From a virus: a stretch of DNA of 39,231 nt. Every line of letters begins with the position of its first letter. The stretch's first letter is position 1. Of this stretch, positions 26,377-34,966 are shown piece by piece. The translations under genes were made by a program, and so were the position numbers. The DNA lies in the IMG/VR virus record IMGVR_UViG_2199352024_000004, positions 1 to 39,231 of that record; one strand, written 5' to 3'. The notes below the pieces were generated by a model. That model did no database searches and was not told the DNA's origin. It saw only the letters and a list, made by a program, of their open reading frames with translations.

Positions 26377-27934
26377 ACTCCACATCGTTTCGCCTTATCA
26401 ATCGGTAGCAATGCAGCGCATGACCGCGCCGCTCGTGGAAGGGTTGAAAACGCTCTACGAAACAACCATTTCAGACAGCATTGACCCATCGGCAGACGTG
26501 AATTATCACATCCCCTGGCATACCCTAATAGGTCTGGACAGGGGAGAATCAGTGGCAAAACACGCCATGCTGTACACGCACTGCAACCCAACAGACTGGG
26601 CCGCGCTGTATGATGCGTGCGAACGCGCAGACCAGATCATTTGTATGTCATTCCAGGGGCGGCGCGAACTGGTTGAATTAGGTGCAGACCCCGCGAAGAT
26701 GTGGGTGATCTATGCTGGTTCAAACTTCGCGTACACCCGGCGCAATATCGGTATTATCGGTTCCGATCAACCCAACGGGCGCAAACGCTTCCACATCCTG
26801 CTTGACCTGATTTGGAAGATGTCCCCGCAGGGCTTGCGGGCGCTCAATTTCGTAATGGTTGGCGATGGGCTCGAAGGGTACTGTGAACAAATGAAACTAG
26901 CAGGCGCGGTTGTCTCTCATCTGAAAGAGTTGACCGACGACAATCTAGCCGACGTGTACGCGCAGCTTGACGCGCTGATCGTTACCGGGTACGCGGAAGG
27001 CGGCCCGCTCCCACTCATGGAAGCCTTTGCCGCTGGCGTGCCGGTCTTCTCGCCTGATATTGGATATGCGTCTGATTTTCTTGAAGACTGGAATTTGTAT
27101 GAGACGGTTGAAGATTTGTCAAAACTGCTTCACAACTTCCTGTCCACAAGCATCTCGAACAACCTTTTAGCATCCGCGCTCAACTGGAATCAGTACATCA
27201 CAGAGCACGCCGTGGCGCTGGGTAGGTTGTGCGGCGTTAGCGCTGAACTAACAAAGGACGGCGCAGATCGGTACGCACAAGTCTTGGACATCATTCGAGA
27301 AACAAAAGCGCAGCGCATTGTCGAAGTTGGTACATGGAGCGGGGCGCGGGCTGTTCAGATGATACAGGAAGCCGCGAAGCACCACCCCATCGGCGAAGTT
27401 GAATATGCAGGTTTTGATTTGTTCGAGCAACAGACCGGCGAATCGTACCGGCGCGAATTTTCAAAGCAGGCATGGCCTTACGAAGTTGTGATGCGCAGAC
27501 TACTTGCAACCCGCGCAAAATATCAACTCATTACTGGGCCAACAAGTGAGACAATGAAAACCGCCAATTTACACGGACATGACCTGTACTTCATAGACGG
27601 CGGCCACTCGGTAGAGACCATCACGAATGACTGGGGCTTCGTATCACAGTGGATGAAAGTTGGTTCCGTTGCTATTTTTGATGACTACTACGACAACAGC
27701 ACAAATGAAAATATCGGATGCAACAAAGTTGTTGAGCAAATCGACTTATCCGAATTCGATGTCAAGTTTTTGCCAGTCGTCACCGAGACGGAAAAGAAAC
27801 TCCTGATTAGCATGGTGAAAGTGACAAGGATTAAAGATGCCAGAATACCAGTACACGGATGGAAAACACACACAACAGGTCACGCACTCAATGAGCCAAT
27901 GCCCATTAGTGGTTTGCTCAACGTGCGGGGCTAG
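26369..27934 (+). CDS. Fused glycosyltransferase (GT-B) and SAM methyltransferase
   Basis: A 521-residue two-domain protein. Residues 1-300 form a GT-B glycosyltransferase (group 4-like) with the donor-site motif E-G-G-P-L-P-L-M-E-A-F-A-A-G-V-P-V-F near 211-228. Residues 300-490 form a class I methyltransferase with I-V-E-V-G-T-W-S-G near 311-319 as SAM loop, and Y-F-I-D-G-G-H-S and A-I-F-D-D-Y-Y later, like Methyltransf_24 members. One protein could therefore attach and methylate a sugar. The last 98 bases overlap the FmdB-like gene in another frame, so the very C-terminus may be non-native. Confidence 0.82.
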   Translation: MLKLHIVSPYQSVAMQRMTAPLVEGLKTLYETTISDSIDPSADVNYHIPWHTLIGLDRGESVAKHAMLYTHCNPTDWAALYDACERADQIICMSFQGRRELVELGADPAKMWVIYAGSNFAYTRRNIGIIGSDQPNGRKRFHILLDLIWKMSPQGLRALNFVMVGDGLEGYCEQMKLAGAVVSHLKELTDDNLADVYAQLDALIVTGYAEGGPLPLMEAFAAGVPVFSPDIGYASDFLEDWNLYETVEDLSKLLHNFLSTSISNNLLASALNWNQYITEHAVALGRLCGVSAELTKDGADRYAQVLDIIRETKAQRIVEVGTWSGARAVQMIQEAAKHHPIGEVEYAGFDLFEQQTGESYRREFSKQAWPYEVVMRRLLATRAKYQLITGPTSETMKTANLHGHDLYFIDGGHSVETITNDWGFVSQWMKVGSVAIFDDYYDNSTNENIGCNKVVEQIDLSEFDVKFLPVVTETEKKLLISMVKVTRIKDARIPVHGWKTHTTGHALNEPMPISGLLNVRG

Positions 27935-28106
27935 TATGTGGCGCAGGCCGCAGCCTGTCCGTGTCAATTGGGGAGGCCTACCGCCCCATCTGGCGGACGC
28001 GCGCGGGCCTGCAATACAATCGATGATTGACGGCGCAAGTGAACGCCGCGAAGTATACGAATCAACCAAGCAAGATAATATCTACAACGACCAGAGGAGC
28101 GCGTAA
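27837..28106 (+). CDS. FmdB-like zinc-ribbon protein, 89 aa
   Basis: An 89-residue protein with AAGGA ten bases upstream. It begins M-P-E-Y-Q-Y-T-D-G-K-H-T and has C-P-L-V-V-C-S-T-C-G near 22-31, the FmdB-type zinc ribbon M-P-x-Y-x-Y-x-C ... C-P-x-C-G. The C-terminal half is polar. It overlaps the previous gene by 98 bases in a different frame, an unusually long overlap for this compact genome. The function is unknown. Confidence 0.75.
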   Translation: MPEYQYTDGKHTQQVTHSMSQCPLVVCSTCGASMWRRPQPVRVNWGGLPPHLADARGPAIQSMIDGASERREVYESTKQDNIYNDQRSA

Positions 28107-28107
28107 C

Positions 28108-28398
28108 ATGGCACAGAATAAGCAGCAGGTAAAACAATCCCCATCCGTGAAGTACACGGCATTGTCTGAATTTGGTGTCACCGATGAGTTTGGCGACACC
28201 GCCAATTATGTCGCAGGTGATGAGTTTGAGCCGGGCGCGAAGTGGGCGGAAATCCCAAACAGCCCGGGCGACAACACGAACGCCGTCAAGTTTTCCGTTC
28301 CGTATGTCACCAACCCGGAAGCCAAGAAAGAAGATCGACTGGTAAGCGCACGCACAATGATTTTGCCAGTTCGTAAGGTGCTCGTCACCGAGGAGTAA
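28108..28398 (+). CDS. Hypothetical structural-region protein, 96 aa
   Basis: A 96-residue protein starting two bases after the FmdB-like stop, with GGAG upstream; an overlapping longer frame is rejected. It is acidic in the middle (FGVTDEFGDTANYVAGDEFEPGAKW) and ends in beta strands (RTMILPVRKVLVTEE). Its place between capsid and connector genes suggests a small head or neck component. Confidence 0.72.
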   Translation: MAQNKQQVKQSPSVKYTALSEFGVTDEFGDTANYVAGDEFEPGAKWAEIPNSPGDNTNAVKFSVPYVTNPEAKKEDRLVSARTMILPVRKVLVTEE

Positions 28399-28403
28399 CA
28401 CGC

Positions 28404-28721
28404 ATGGCCTTTTCAAGAAATGCCCCCGCTGGACTCATCTCAAAAGCCTTTCAGCGTATTGTCACAAACAGCACCGCTACGGTAAACACACTCAGTTCAA
28501 CCGCGCAAGTCGGCACTGTTCTCGTCTTCTCCGTGGAGACACAGAGTATCCGCGCTACGTTTGATGGGTCACCGCCAACGGCTAACACTGGCGTTTTGTT
28601 TACTGCCGCCAATTCTCCATATCAGTTTGAAGGGTTAAATTTGGCTAACTTCAAATTCGTGCGTGCCACGAACGGCGCAATTGTCAACGTGCAGTCATTC
28701 GGGCGCGTAGGTGATAAATAA
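28404..28721 (+). CDS. Hypothetical head or neck protein, 105 aa
   Basis: A 105-residue Ser/Thr/Ala-rich beta protein (TATVNTLSSTAQVGTVLVFSVETQSIRATF, split by short turns). It resembles small head-fibre or decoration subunits. It begins five bases after the previous gene and ends directly at the next ATG. No defined family is recognised. Confidence 0.7.
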   Translation: MAFSRNAPAGLISKAFQRIVTNSTATVNTLSSTAQVGTVLVFSVETQSIRATFDGSPPTANTGVLFTAANSPYQFEGLNLANFKFVRATNGAIVNVQSFGRVGDK

Positions 28722-29291
28722 ATGACACTACGCGCAGACAGTTACGGCACCACCGGCGAAGTGAAAGCCTTTACCCGTCACCTACTCGATGGGCAGGCGG
28801 CCTTCAATTCAACCACGCGCCCCACGGGAACAGAGCTTGAGAAGTTCCTTGACCGTGCGTCAGGGGTGTTGAATATCTCTTTGTGGAACTGTGGTTTTGC
28901 GCCATCCGCTATTATCGCTAACTCAACCGCAAAGTTGATGTGCGATGATTGGGTGGTCATGCAGGCCGTCAAGTACGTGGAGCTTACCCAGCGCGGTACG
29001 GGTTACAGCGACGCCGAAGGCTCACGCATTGGTGCGTTCAATGGCCTGTACAAGTCTGCTGACAATTTCGTTAGCTCATACAAACTTGGCTTACAAAGAG
29101 ACGGTGTATCGCAGGCGTACAAGTTGAGTGACGGTCTACAGTTCACCGGACTTGACGCAGTATCCAGCCGCAGCGACCCGTCAGACGAAAGCCTGGCGCA
29201 ACCAATGTTTGTCCGTAATCAATTCGAGTTTCCGAAATCCAACGCAGACAGCATGAGCGGTGGAAACGGTGACGACGGGCCAGATTTGTAA
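28722..29291 (+). CDS. Probable head-tail connector protein
   Basis: A 189-residue protein. The first half is helical (KAFTRHLLDGQAAFNS, then TELEKFLDRASGVLNISL and C-D-D-W-V-V-M-Q-A-V-K-Y-V-E-L), like adaptor proteins of the HK97 gp6 type. The second half is longer and polar. It follows head genes and precedes tail genes, where the adaptor is normally found. Assignment by position and helical pattern. Confidence 0.65.
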   Translation: MTLRADSYGTTGEVKAFTRHLLDGQAAFNSTTRPTGTELEKFLDRASGVLNISLWNCGFAPSAIIANSTAKLMCDDWVVMQAVKYVELTQRGTGYSDAEGSRIGAFNGLYKSADNFVSSYKLGLQRDGVSQAYKLSDGLQFTGLDAVSSRSDPSDESLAQPMFVRNQFEFPKSNADSMSGGNGDDGPDL

Positions 29292-29737
29292 TGGCGTACA
29301 CGGACGGGGAAGCCCTGGTGCTTACGCAACTCCGCGCTGTGCCTGGTTTTTCGTTAGACAACACGGCACGCGGTAAATGGGGCATGCTCAACTCTGGCAA
29401 GTCCGACCACTACGGCATCATCAAGCCGGGTAAATTCAAGACTACCGACCGCTCGCAGATTGGTACGATTTGGCAGACCGTTATTAGTATATATCAGCGC
29501 TACACAGACGACGGCGTAAGCCTTTTAGCACTTGAAGCGAACATCAGTGCAGTGCTATTGCGCTTCCGCCAATACAGGAAGTTGGCAGACACCACCGGCA
29601 CGATCAACGATTCCGCGCCCATCTCTGGGTCAGAAGTAACAGAGATTTGGACGAAAGGCGGTAACGGGCCGTCTTGGTTGCGGCAAGATGTAATCATCGA
29701 ATGGAGTGAAGAAAACCATGTCAGTTATGCAGAGTGA
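29291..29737 (+). CDS. Probable tail terminator or head-closure protein
   Basis: A 148-residue protein overlapping the connector stop by one base. It contains an alpha/beta pattern (G-T-I-W-Q-T-V-I-S-I-Y-Q-R-Y-T-D-D near 57-73, later W-L-R-Q-D-V-I-I-E-W near 131-140), which suits tail-terminator-type proteins that cap the tail tube. The 3' end overlaps the small next gene by 20 bases. Assigned from position. Confidence 0.65.
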   Translation: MAYTDGEALVLTQLRAVPGFSLDNTARGKWGMLNSGKSDHYGIIKPGKFKTTDRSQIGTIWQTVISIYQRYTDDGVSLLALEANISAVLLRFRQYRKLADTTGTINDSAPISGSEVTEIWTKGGNGPSWLRQDVIIEWSEENHVSYAE

Positions 29738-29891
29738 CCTACAGAGAGAGATCGAGCGCATGGAAGTCGAAGTAAAGCGCCAAGAAGAAAGCGGGCAATT
29801 CAACACGGCTTCGCATGAAGTTTTAGCAAATCTTAAACGGGCCGCGCAAGATAAGCCCGTTGAAACCATTAGCAAGAAAGATAAGGAGTAA
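29718..29891 (+). CDS. Small charged helical protein, 57 aa
   Basis: A 57-residue protein made almost wholly of charged helix (LQREIERMEVEVKRQEESG, then EVLANLKRAAQDK). It overlaps the previous gene by 20 bases and is followed after three bases by the tail tube. ATG at 29718 is used; a GTG four codons earlier is possible. The function is unknown. Confidence 0.68.
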   Translation: MSVMQSDLQREIERMEVEVKRQEESGQFNTASHEVLANLKRAAQDKPVETISKKDKE

Positions 29892-29894
29892 CCA

Positions 29895-30311
29895 ATGGCA
29901 AACACTACCTACAAAGATGTTGCCCTGCGCATCGCTGGGAATGGCACCAGTGTACTGACTACAATCACGGCCTACGTCAATAAGCACGACTTAAAGCGCA
30001 CCTGTGCTCTGATTGATTCGTCAGCTTATTCCGACGCAAACCGGCGCTATATTCCCGGTTTGAGTGGTACGACTGTCTCTGTCAATGGCTGGGTAAACAC
30101 CACCACGGATGGCATTTTTGGGCCGCTCGTTTCTGCGCAGACCAGCGTTAGCAAGCGGTTTGAATTGAAGGCTTATGCCGCCCGCTTTTACAATGGCAAT
30201 GTGTTTTTGTCTGACGTGACGTACAGCGGCAGCCTGAACAACATGCAAACATTCAGTGCTAACTTGACATTCGATGGCGCGGTCAACCGCACCAGCGTAA
30301 CACTCACCTAA
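29895..30311 (+). CDS. Major tail tube protein
   Basis: A 138-residue protein with AAGGAG upstream. It is rich in beta strands and Ser/Thr/Asn (ALIDSSAYSDANRRYIPGL, TVSVNGWVNTTTDG, MQTFSANLTFDG), with the length and order expected of a siphovirus tail tube subunit, and it comes directly before the chaperone pair. The fold is inferred from composition and context. Confidence 0.75.
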   Translation: MANTTYKDVALRIAGNGTSVLTTITAYVNKHDLKRTCALIDSSAYSDANRRYIPGLSGTTVSVNGWVNTTTDGIFGPLVSAQTSVSKRFELKAYAARFYNGNVFLSDVTYSGSLNNMQTFSANLTFDGAVNRTSVTLT

Positions 30312-30324
30312 AAGGAATAAACAA

Positions 30325-30618
30325 ATGGAATTCAAGCGCGAGGATTCAGCATGTATTTTTACCGTACCAGATAGAATTAATGTCAAGCAGCAGTTAGAGT
30401 TTTACTCCACGGTCGGCGGCTTATCTGGCGCTGAGATGTGGGAACGAATGTGGGAAGGTGCCAAAAATCTTATTCAGGACTGGCAATGTGAACTTATGCC
30501 AGATATTGATACCGACCTGACGACCATCGACAATCCAGAGATTGCGGGTATTTTGATTTGGGCATCGGCTCGTGTCAATGCTCACATGGGCGGTCTAAAG
30601 TCCATCCCAAAAGCCTGA
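30325..30618 (+). CDS. Tail assembly chaperone, short form (G)
   Basis: A 97-residue acidic protein between tail tube and tape measure. It contains F-Y-S-T-V-G-G-L-S-G-A-E-M-W and a D-T-D-L-T-T-I-D-N segment, and it ends I-P-K-A. At its 3' end lies a slippery heptamer (30606-30612) that shifts a share of ribosomes by -1 into the frame of 30612-30896. Position and frameshift are those of the lambda G/GT chaperones, which coat the tape measure during tail assembly. Confidence 0.85.
   Translation: MEFKREDSACIFTVPDRINVKQQLEFYSTVGGLSGAEMWERMWEGAKNLIQDWQCELMPDIDTDLTTIDNPEIAGILIWASARVNAHMGGLKSIPKA
30606..30612 (+). promoter_or_regulatory. Programmed -1 frameshift site
   Basis: C CCA AAA lies in the chaperone frame six codons downstream of A-H-M-G-G-L and one codon before the TGA, a perfect X-XXY-YYZ heptamer. 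A GCGGC-GATT-GTCGC hairpin begins eight bases after it (30621) and would stimulate slippage. A -1 shift reads through into a 285-base open frame. Confidence 0.85.
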
Positions 30619-30896
30619 TAGCGGCGATTGTCGCATGTATTGACGACAACGATCCGCCCCCTTTTGAATTAGAGCTTGCTTGGCAGTGCGAACGCTGGCA
30701 CAGCCTACCCGACGTGGGCGCGATGTACCAGCAAGACGCGCAGATCATGTATCGCATGGCCGTGTCACTAAATATACATGACGCGCTGACCCATCTTAGA
30801 AACTCCACCGGCGAGCAGATACATAACCTGACCGATTCTGAGCGCCGAACATTACGCCTACTCATAGACATGGGATTGATTTTCAATGACCGATGA
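30612..30896 (+). CDS. Tail chaperone frameshift extension (T part of GT)
   Basis: The frame entered after a -1 shift at 30606-30612 encodes 94 residues (from S-L-I-A-A-I-V-A-C), joined to the first 96 of the chaperone for a fusion of about 190 residues. It is rich in Glu, Trp and Asp (FELELAWQCERWHSLP) and helical (ERRTLRLLIDMGLIF). The frame has no good independent start, which supports the frameshift. It overlaps the tape measure start by 11 bases, as in many siphoviruses. Confidence 0.8.
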   Translation, partial: SLIAAIVACIDDNDPPPFELELAWQCERWHSLPDVGAMYQQDAQIMYRMAVSLNIHDALTHLRNSTGEQIHNLTDSERRTLRLLIDMGLIFNDR

Positions 30897-32778
30897 AGTC
30901 GATATTGTTGTTAAAACAGTGGACGAAAGCACAGCCGAAATACAAAATATTGCGGGTGGATTTTCTGCGCTTCAATCGCAACTCAAAGAACTAAATCAGT
31001 CTATGGATGTTTTGAACAGGGGGTCTGGATCAGAAGGATTTTCCGGGAAAACGCGGGAATCTGTTGGGCAAGCGACTGACACGTACAGCCAATTCATGGC
31101 TGTGCAGCAGGTCGGCAACACAATCATGGAGCGGGCAAAACAAGCCTACGATTCCACGATTGGCAGTACGATTGAATATGCCAACACCATACGCAGCACC
31201 GCAGCAGAGTTAGGATTAACCACAGAAGAAACATCAAAACTCGTTGATCTTACCGATAATTACGGTATTTCAACCGGCGCTCTAACGCAAGCACAAAAGC
31301 AACTTTCTCAGGATGGATTGAGCCTGAATATTGACACGCTAAAGAAGTTGTCTGACCAATACAACAACCTGAATACTCAATCTGAAAAAACCGTATTTCT
31401 CACGTCGTCTCTGGGCGGGCGGGCTGGTTTGCAGTTTGCACAAATGTTTGACATGGGCACCGCTTCAATGGCGGCGAACTATGAACAGACCAACAAAAGC
31501 AACATCCTGACGAAACAATATTCTGACCAGTTGTTAATGTTGGAGATTGCTCAAAATAACGTTGGGGATGCTACACAAGGACTTGCTAACTCCATCACTG
31601 CGCAGGTCTTGCCTGCTTTTTCGTATGCGGTTCCAGTGGTTGAACAGTTTTTCACGTCGTTGGACAATCAGGTGCAAAAAGACGGTATTGGTGCGATTGT
31701 GTCTGGTTTGACCACCGGCGCACCTATGGTCAGGTCTGCCGTTGAGATAATCAAGAATGAAATTAACGGCGGGCTGGCTGGCGCATTTGGAGAAGGTTAT
31801 AACGTGCAGGGCGGCGGATTAATTACCGCTTTTCAATCGGCTGGCGAGTACCTTAAGAACAACATGCCGGGATCGACGGGTGGGGCGGGCGGTGGTGGGG
31901 ATGTTATACAGGGGCCGCAAGTGCCTAAGGATTACCAAGAAAGTCTACAAGCATTATCTAATCAGTACTCCGACATTACCGTATTGACACAACAGGTCGG
32001 CGCTGCATCTTCTTCGCTCGCATCCACACAGGAAACGCTTGCAGGGAAAATAGCGGACGTGCGCGCGGAGCTGGAACACGCTACAAGAATGGGATACTCC
32101 CCTGCCGGGCAGCACATTCAAGAACTAAAACAAAACCTTGAAGGGCTGACTGAGCAATTCCAGACCAACGAAGAAGCCGCGCAGTCAAACACCAATAAAC
32201 AGGTGTATGCCGATTATCTAAAGATGAACTCATCTAAACAGATGACATACGCCATGTTCCAGCAGCAGCAAGATTTGGGCGTGGCGTTGGGCGTGTTCTC
32301 GGAAGCCGACGCAAAGACAGCGAAGAACATTTACGAACTGGAGCAGCGCTTGCAATCTGGCAAAATATCTGCGCAGCAATTCGCGGAGCAGCTAAAGCAT
32401 GTCGCCGACGTTGCGCCGTCTCAATCTGGTCAGGCAGCCGCGCAGCAGTGGCAGCAAGACCACCCAGAGAGCGCTACTCCTACTGCGTCAACTACTGCGA
32501 CCCCAAAACCATCCCTGACAGGGCAGGACGCAGCGAAGGCATGGCAGGACGCGCAGACGCAAGCGAAGAAGACTCAGGATGCAGCGAAGGCCGCAACCAC
32601 TTCAATGTCGAGCGCTTTTACCACCTACTCCACCACCGTGCAGAAACAAGCTGACGCAGCCACCGAAAAAGTGGATGCGCTTATATCGACCCTTTCTGGG
32701 TTAAGTCAATTCGGCACAATCACGATCAGCGTGACTGGAAGTTCTAGCAACGGCCTGCCTCCTGTGGAGTTTCCATAA
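30886..32778 (+). CDS. Tape measure protein
   Basis: A 630-residue protein, the expected tape measure after the chaperones. It is mostly helical with Gln/Ser/Ala-rich coiled coils (LQSQLKELNQSMDVLNRG, ASTQETLAGKIADVRAELEHA) and a Gly-rich break at about 330. The C-terminal Ala/Lys/Thr-rich part (about 515-590) is low complexity. At roughly 1.5 angstroms per residue it would set a tail near 95 nm; that is only an estimate. No lytic transglycosylase or peptidase domain is seen. Confidence 0.85.
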   Translation: MTDEVDIVVKTVDESTAEIQNIAGGFSALQSQLKELNQSMDVLNRGSGSEGFSGKTRESVGQATDTYSQFMAVQQVGNTIMERAKQAYDSTIGSTIEYANTIRSTAAELGLTTEETSKLVDLTDNYGISTGALTQAQKQLSQDGLSLNIDTLKKLSDQYNNLNTQSEKTVFLTSSLGGRAGLQFAQMFDMGTASMAANYEQTNKSNILTKQYSDQLLMLEIAQNNVGDATQGLANSITAQVLPAFSYAVPVVEQFFTSLDNQVQKDGIGAIVSGLTTGAPMVRSAVEIIKNEINGGLAGAFGEGYNVQGGGLITAFQSAGEYLKNNMPGSTGGAGGGGDVIQGPQVPKDYQESLQALSNQYSDITVLTQQVGAASSSLASTQETLAGKIADVRAELEHATRMGYSPAGQHIQELKQNLEGLTEQFQTNEEAAQSNTNKQVYADYLKMNSSKQMTYAMFQQQQDLGVALGVFSEADAKTAKNIYELEQRLQSGKISAQQFAEQLKHVADVAPSQSGQAAAQQWQQDHPESATPTASTTATPKPSLTGQDAAKAWQDAQTQAKKTQDAAKAATTSMSSAFTTYSTTVQKQADAATEKVDALISTLSGLSQFGTITISVTGSSSNGLPPVEFP

Positions 32779-32779
32779 A

Positions 32780-34966
32780 ATGAACTTGGCACCCTATAAT
32801 TACACGGGCCCCAGCGGCGTGGCGACGATATTGGATGGAACGGCAGGCAGTCACTTTGTGGCTACGATTGTAAATACATCCATACAGCCTTCGGCGATTG
32901 TTAATTGGACGATCACGAACAGCGGAAAAGACCCGTACCCATCCGGGAAGACTCTTCGCGGATCAACAATTGAACTGTTGATAAAAACTACCGGCGCAAC
33001 ACTCGGCGCGGATTTGTCTGCCCTTTCGAGCGTTTTCGACGTCCACGACACGACGCTGCGTACGCTGATTTGCAAAGACTCCGACGATTCTAGCCGTCAA
33101 TGGTATGCGCAGTGCACCCCCACCGATATGCCGAAAAATACGGGCAAGGGCGTGACGGTAAAACTCGCTGTAAAATCTGCATACTGGCTGACAGTCAACG
33201 ACACAACCGAATCAACCTGGTCGGTGACCGCATCCGGCCAAACGCACAATTATGTCGTCTCTCTCGGAAATGTGGAAGCCTTGCCTAAAATCCGCATTAC
33301 TCCCACGGCGGCAAAGGGGGTTATTGGCGGCGGCGGAACATATAAGCGTTTTATCACAATGTACAACTACACCCGCAAGGCCGCTCACGCATACCCTATT
33401 GATGTAACGGATGGTGGTCTAAATACGCAGGCTATTATTCAAGACGCCACGGTGAGTAACCAGATCAATCACGTCGGCGGGTATACATCGTCTGATACCA
33501 CATTTGTTATCGATACAAGCGTTGGCGGCGGGTTGGCGGCGTCTGGTGGCATGTGGTACTGCCAGCGCACCGGCGAACAGGGATCGTACACTGCTATCAG
33601 CGCGGGAAGTATGACGGGCATCGTGCGCGGGATTGGCGGCACGACGGCAACGGCGCTTTTAGACAACGACATTCTAGTCAACTCCAAGATGCTTGCTAAC
33701 GGCGACGATTTGCTTATATTTGTAGGTAATGCCAACGGCAGGCTGGTTGAAGTACCGCGCTGGTTTGGAACGGCCGGAACGGCGCAGATCAACAGCACCG
33801 CAACTAAAATATGGATCAGCCACACTTTTGCCGTCCGCGCACAGGGCACGCTTGCCGCAACGATAAACAATAGCATTACAACATTCACGCTCAATCAGCC
33901 GGAAGGTGATGTACCGACATCTGGCGGCCTGGCGCTTTGCGGAACAGAGATTATGACCGTGGACAGTTTCAACACATCTACAAACGTAGCCACAGGCTGC
34001 TTGCGTGGCAGATTTGGAACCACGGCGGCTGGCCATACGGCGGGCGCAAAAGTAGTATTTTTGCCGCAGGCATGGATGTTTTATGGTGACGCATCTGCGC
34101 CAACCCCTGTATATTCCGATGCCAATAAGCCGACAATAAGCCTATCGTCCACTAATTCAAGTTGGGTATATACTGCTTTTTCAACAGACGACCAAACAGA
34201 CGTAACCAAGTGGCAACCAATACGCAATGGCGCTGATGCTGTTGTTTACACAAAAGATCAAGATCCGCTAAACGCCGCTCCGATTGACCCCGTAACAGAC
34301 ATAGGCGTTAGTTTAATAAATAAATCGTCACAGGCGGCATGGCAACTTACGTTACCATTTGGGTATACGAGCGCGGCGTTCACAAATGTAGACCGGTATA
34401 ATCTACCAGCCAGCCAGGCTTATTATAGAGACGCCCAAAGCGGTGATTCGTTGGCCGTGACAAGAAGCACAAGCAACAACACATGGCAATCTACCAGCCA
34501 GACGTTTACACCAGCGGCAACCGGGTTTGTTTTACAGTTGTTTTTGAAAAACGTCCGCACCACAAATTACACTACGCGGGCGGCTGTAAGTGCGGGCGGT
34601 TGCACCGTGACGCTGGATACTACCACGACCGGCACACAGAGAGGCGTCCCAAATGTTTCGCTAGGCGCGGAGCAGATTATCACCTACGCTCTAAATGTCA
34701 CGCTCACAAATAATACTACCGGCGAGAGTATCCAAATTGTGCATCCAATGGAGACAAACGAGACGGTAGAAATTGACACCATGAATAAAACCGTCACCTA
34801 CCTGAAGGACAACAGCGATATATTCCCGGCATTGCATTATTTTCAGGCACGCAATGAGTGGTTTAGGCTGGTGCAAGGCACGAACACGATCTCCTACACC
34901 GAAACCGGCGTAACTGGCGTTGATGTAGTTTTTATCCATAAAGGCAGAAGTAATACGGCGGCGTAA
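32780..34966 (+). CDS. Distal tail protein with repeated beta modules
   Basis: A 728-residue protein following the tape measure. The first 160 residues resemble a distal tail protein domain (PSGKTLRGSTIELLIKT, RQWYAQCTPT). The middle holds two similar modules with T-x-x-x-G-x-x-L-C/I-G-T-E-I-M-T-V and R-G-x-G-G/R-T-T-A, about 245-300 and 350-420, a pattern seen in phage structural proteins with short beta repeats. The end (about 640-725) is like a tail-sheath or Dit C-terminal domain. Likely baseplate or tail tip. Confidence 0.75.
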   Translation: MNLAPYNYTGPSGVATILDGTAGSHFVATIVNTSIQPSAIVNWTITNSGKDPYPSGKTLRGSTIELLIKTTGATLGADLSALSSVFDVHDTTLRTLICKDSDDSSRQWYAQCTPTDMPKNTGKGVTVKLAVKSAYWLTVNDTTESTWSVTASGQTHNYVVSLGNVEALPKIRITPTAAKGVIGGGGTYKRFITMYNYTRKAAHAYPIDVTDGGLNTQAIIQDATVSNQINHVGGYTSSDTTFVIDTSVGGGLAASGGMWYCQRTGEQGSYTAISAGSMTGIVRGIGGTTATALLDNDILVNSKMLANGDDLLIFVGNANGRLVEVPRWFGTAGTAQINSTATKIWISHTFAVRAQGTLAATINNSITTFTLNQPEGDVPTSGGLALCGTEIMTVDSFNTSTNVATGCLRGRFGTTAAGHTAGAKVVFLPQAWMFYGDASAPTPVYSDANKPTISLSSTNSSWVYTAFSTDDQTDVTKWQPIRNGADAVVYTKDQDPLNAAPIDPVTDIGVSLINKSSQAAWQLTLPFGYTSAAFTNVDRYNLPASQAYYRDAQSGDSLAVTRSTSNNTWQSTSQTFTPAATGFVLQLFLKNVRTTNYTTRAAVSAGGCTVTLDTTTTGTQRGVPNVSLGAEQIITYALNVTLTNNTTGESIQIVHPMETNETVEIDTMNKTVTYLKDNSDIFPALHYFQARNEWFRLVQGTNTISYTETGVTGVDVVFIHKGRSNTAA

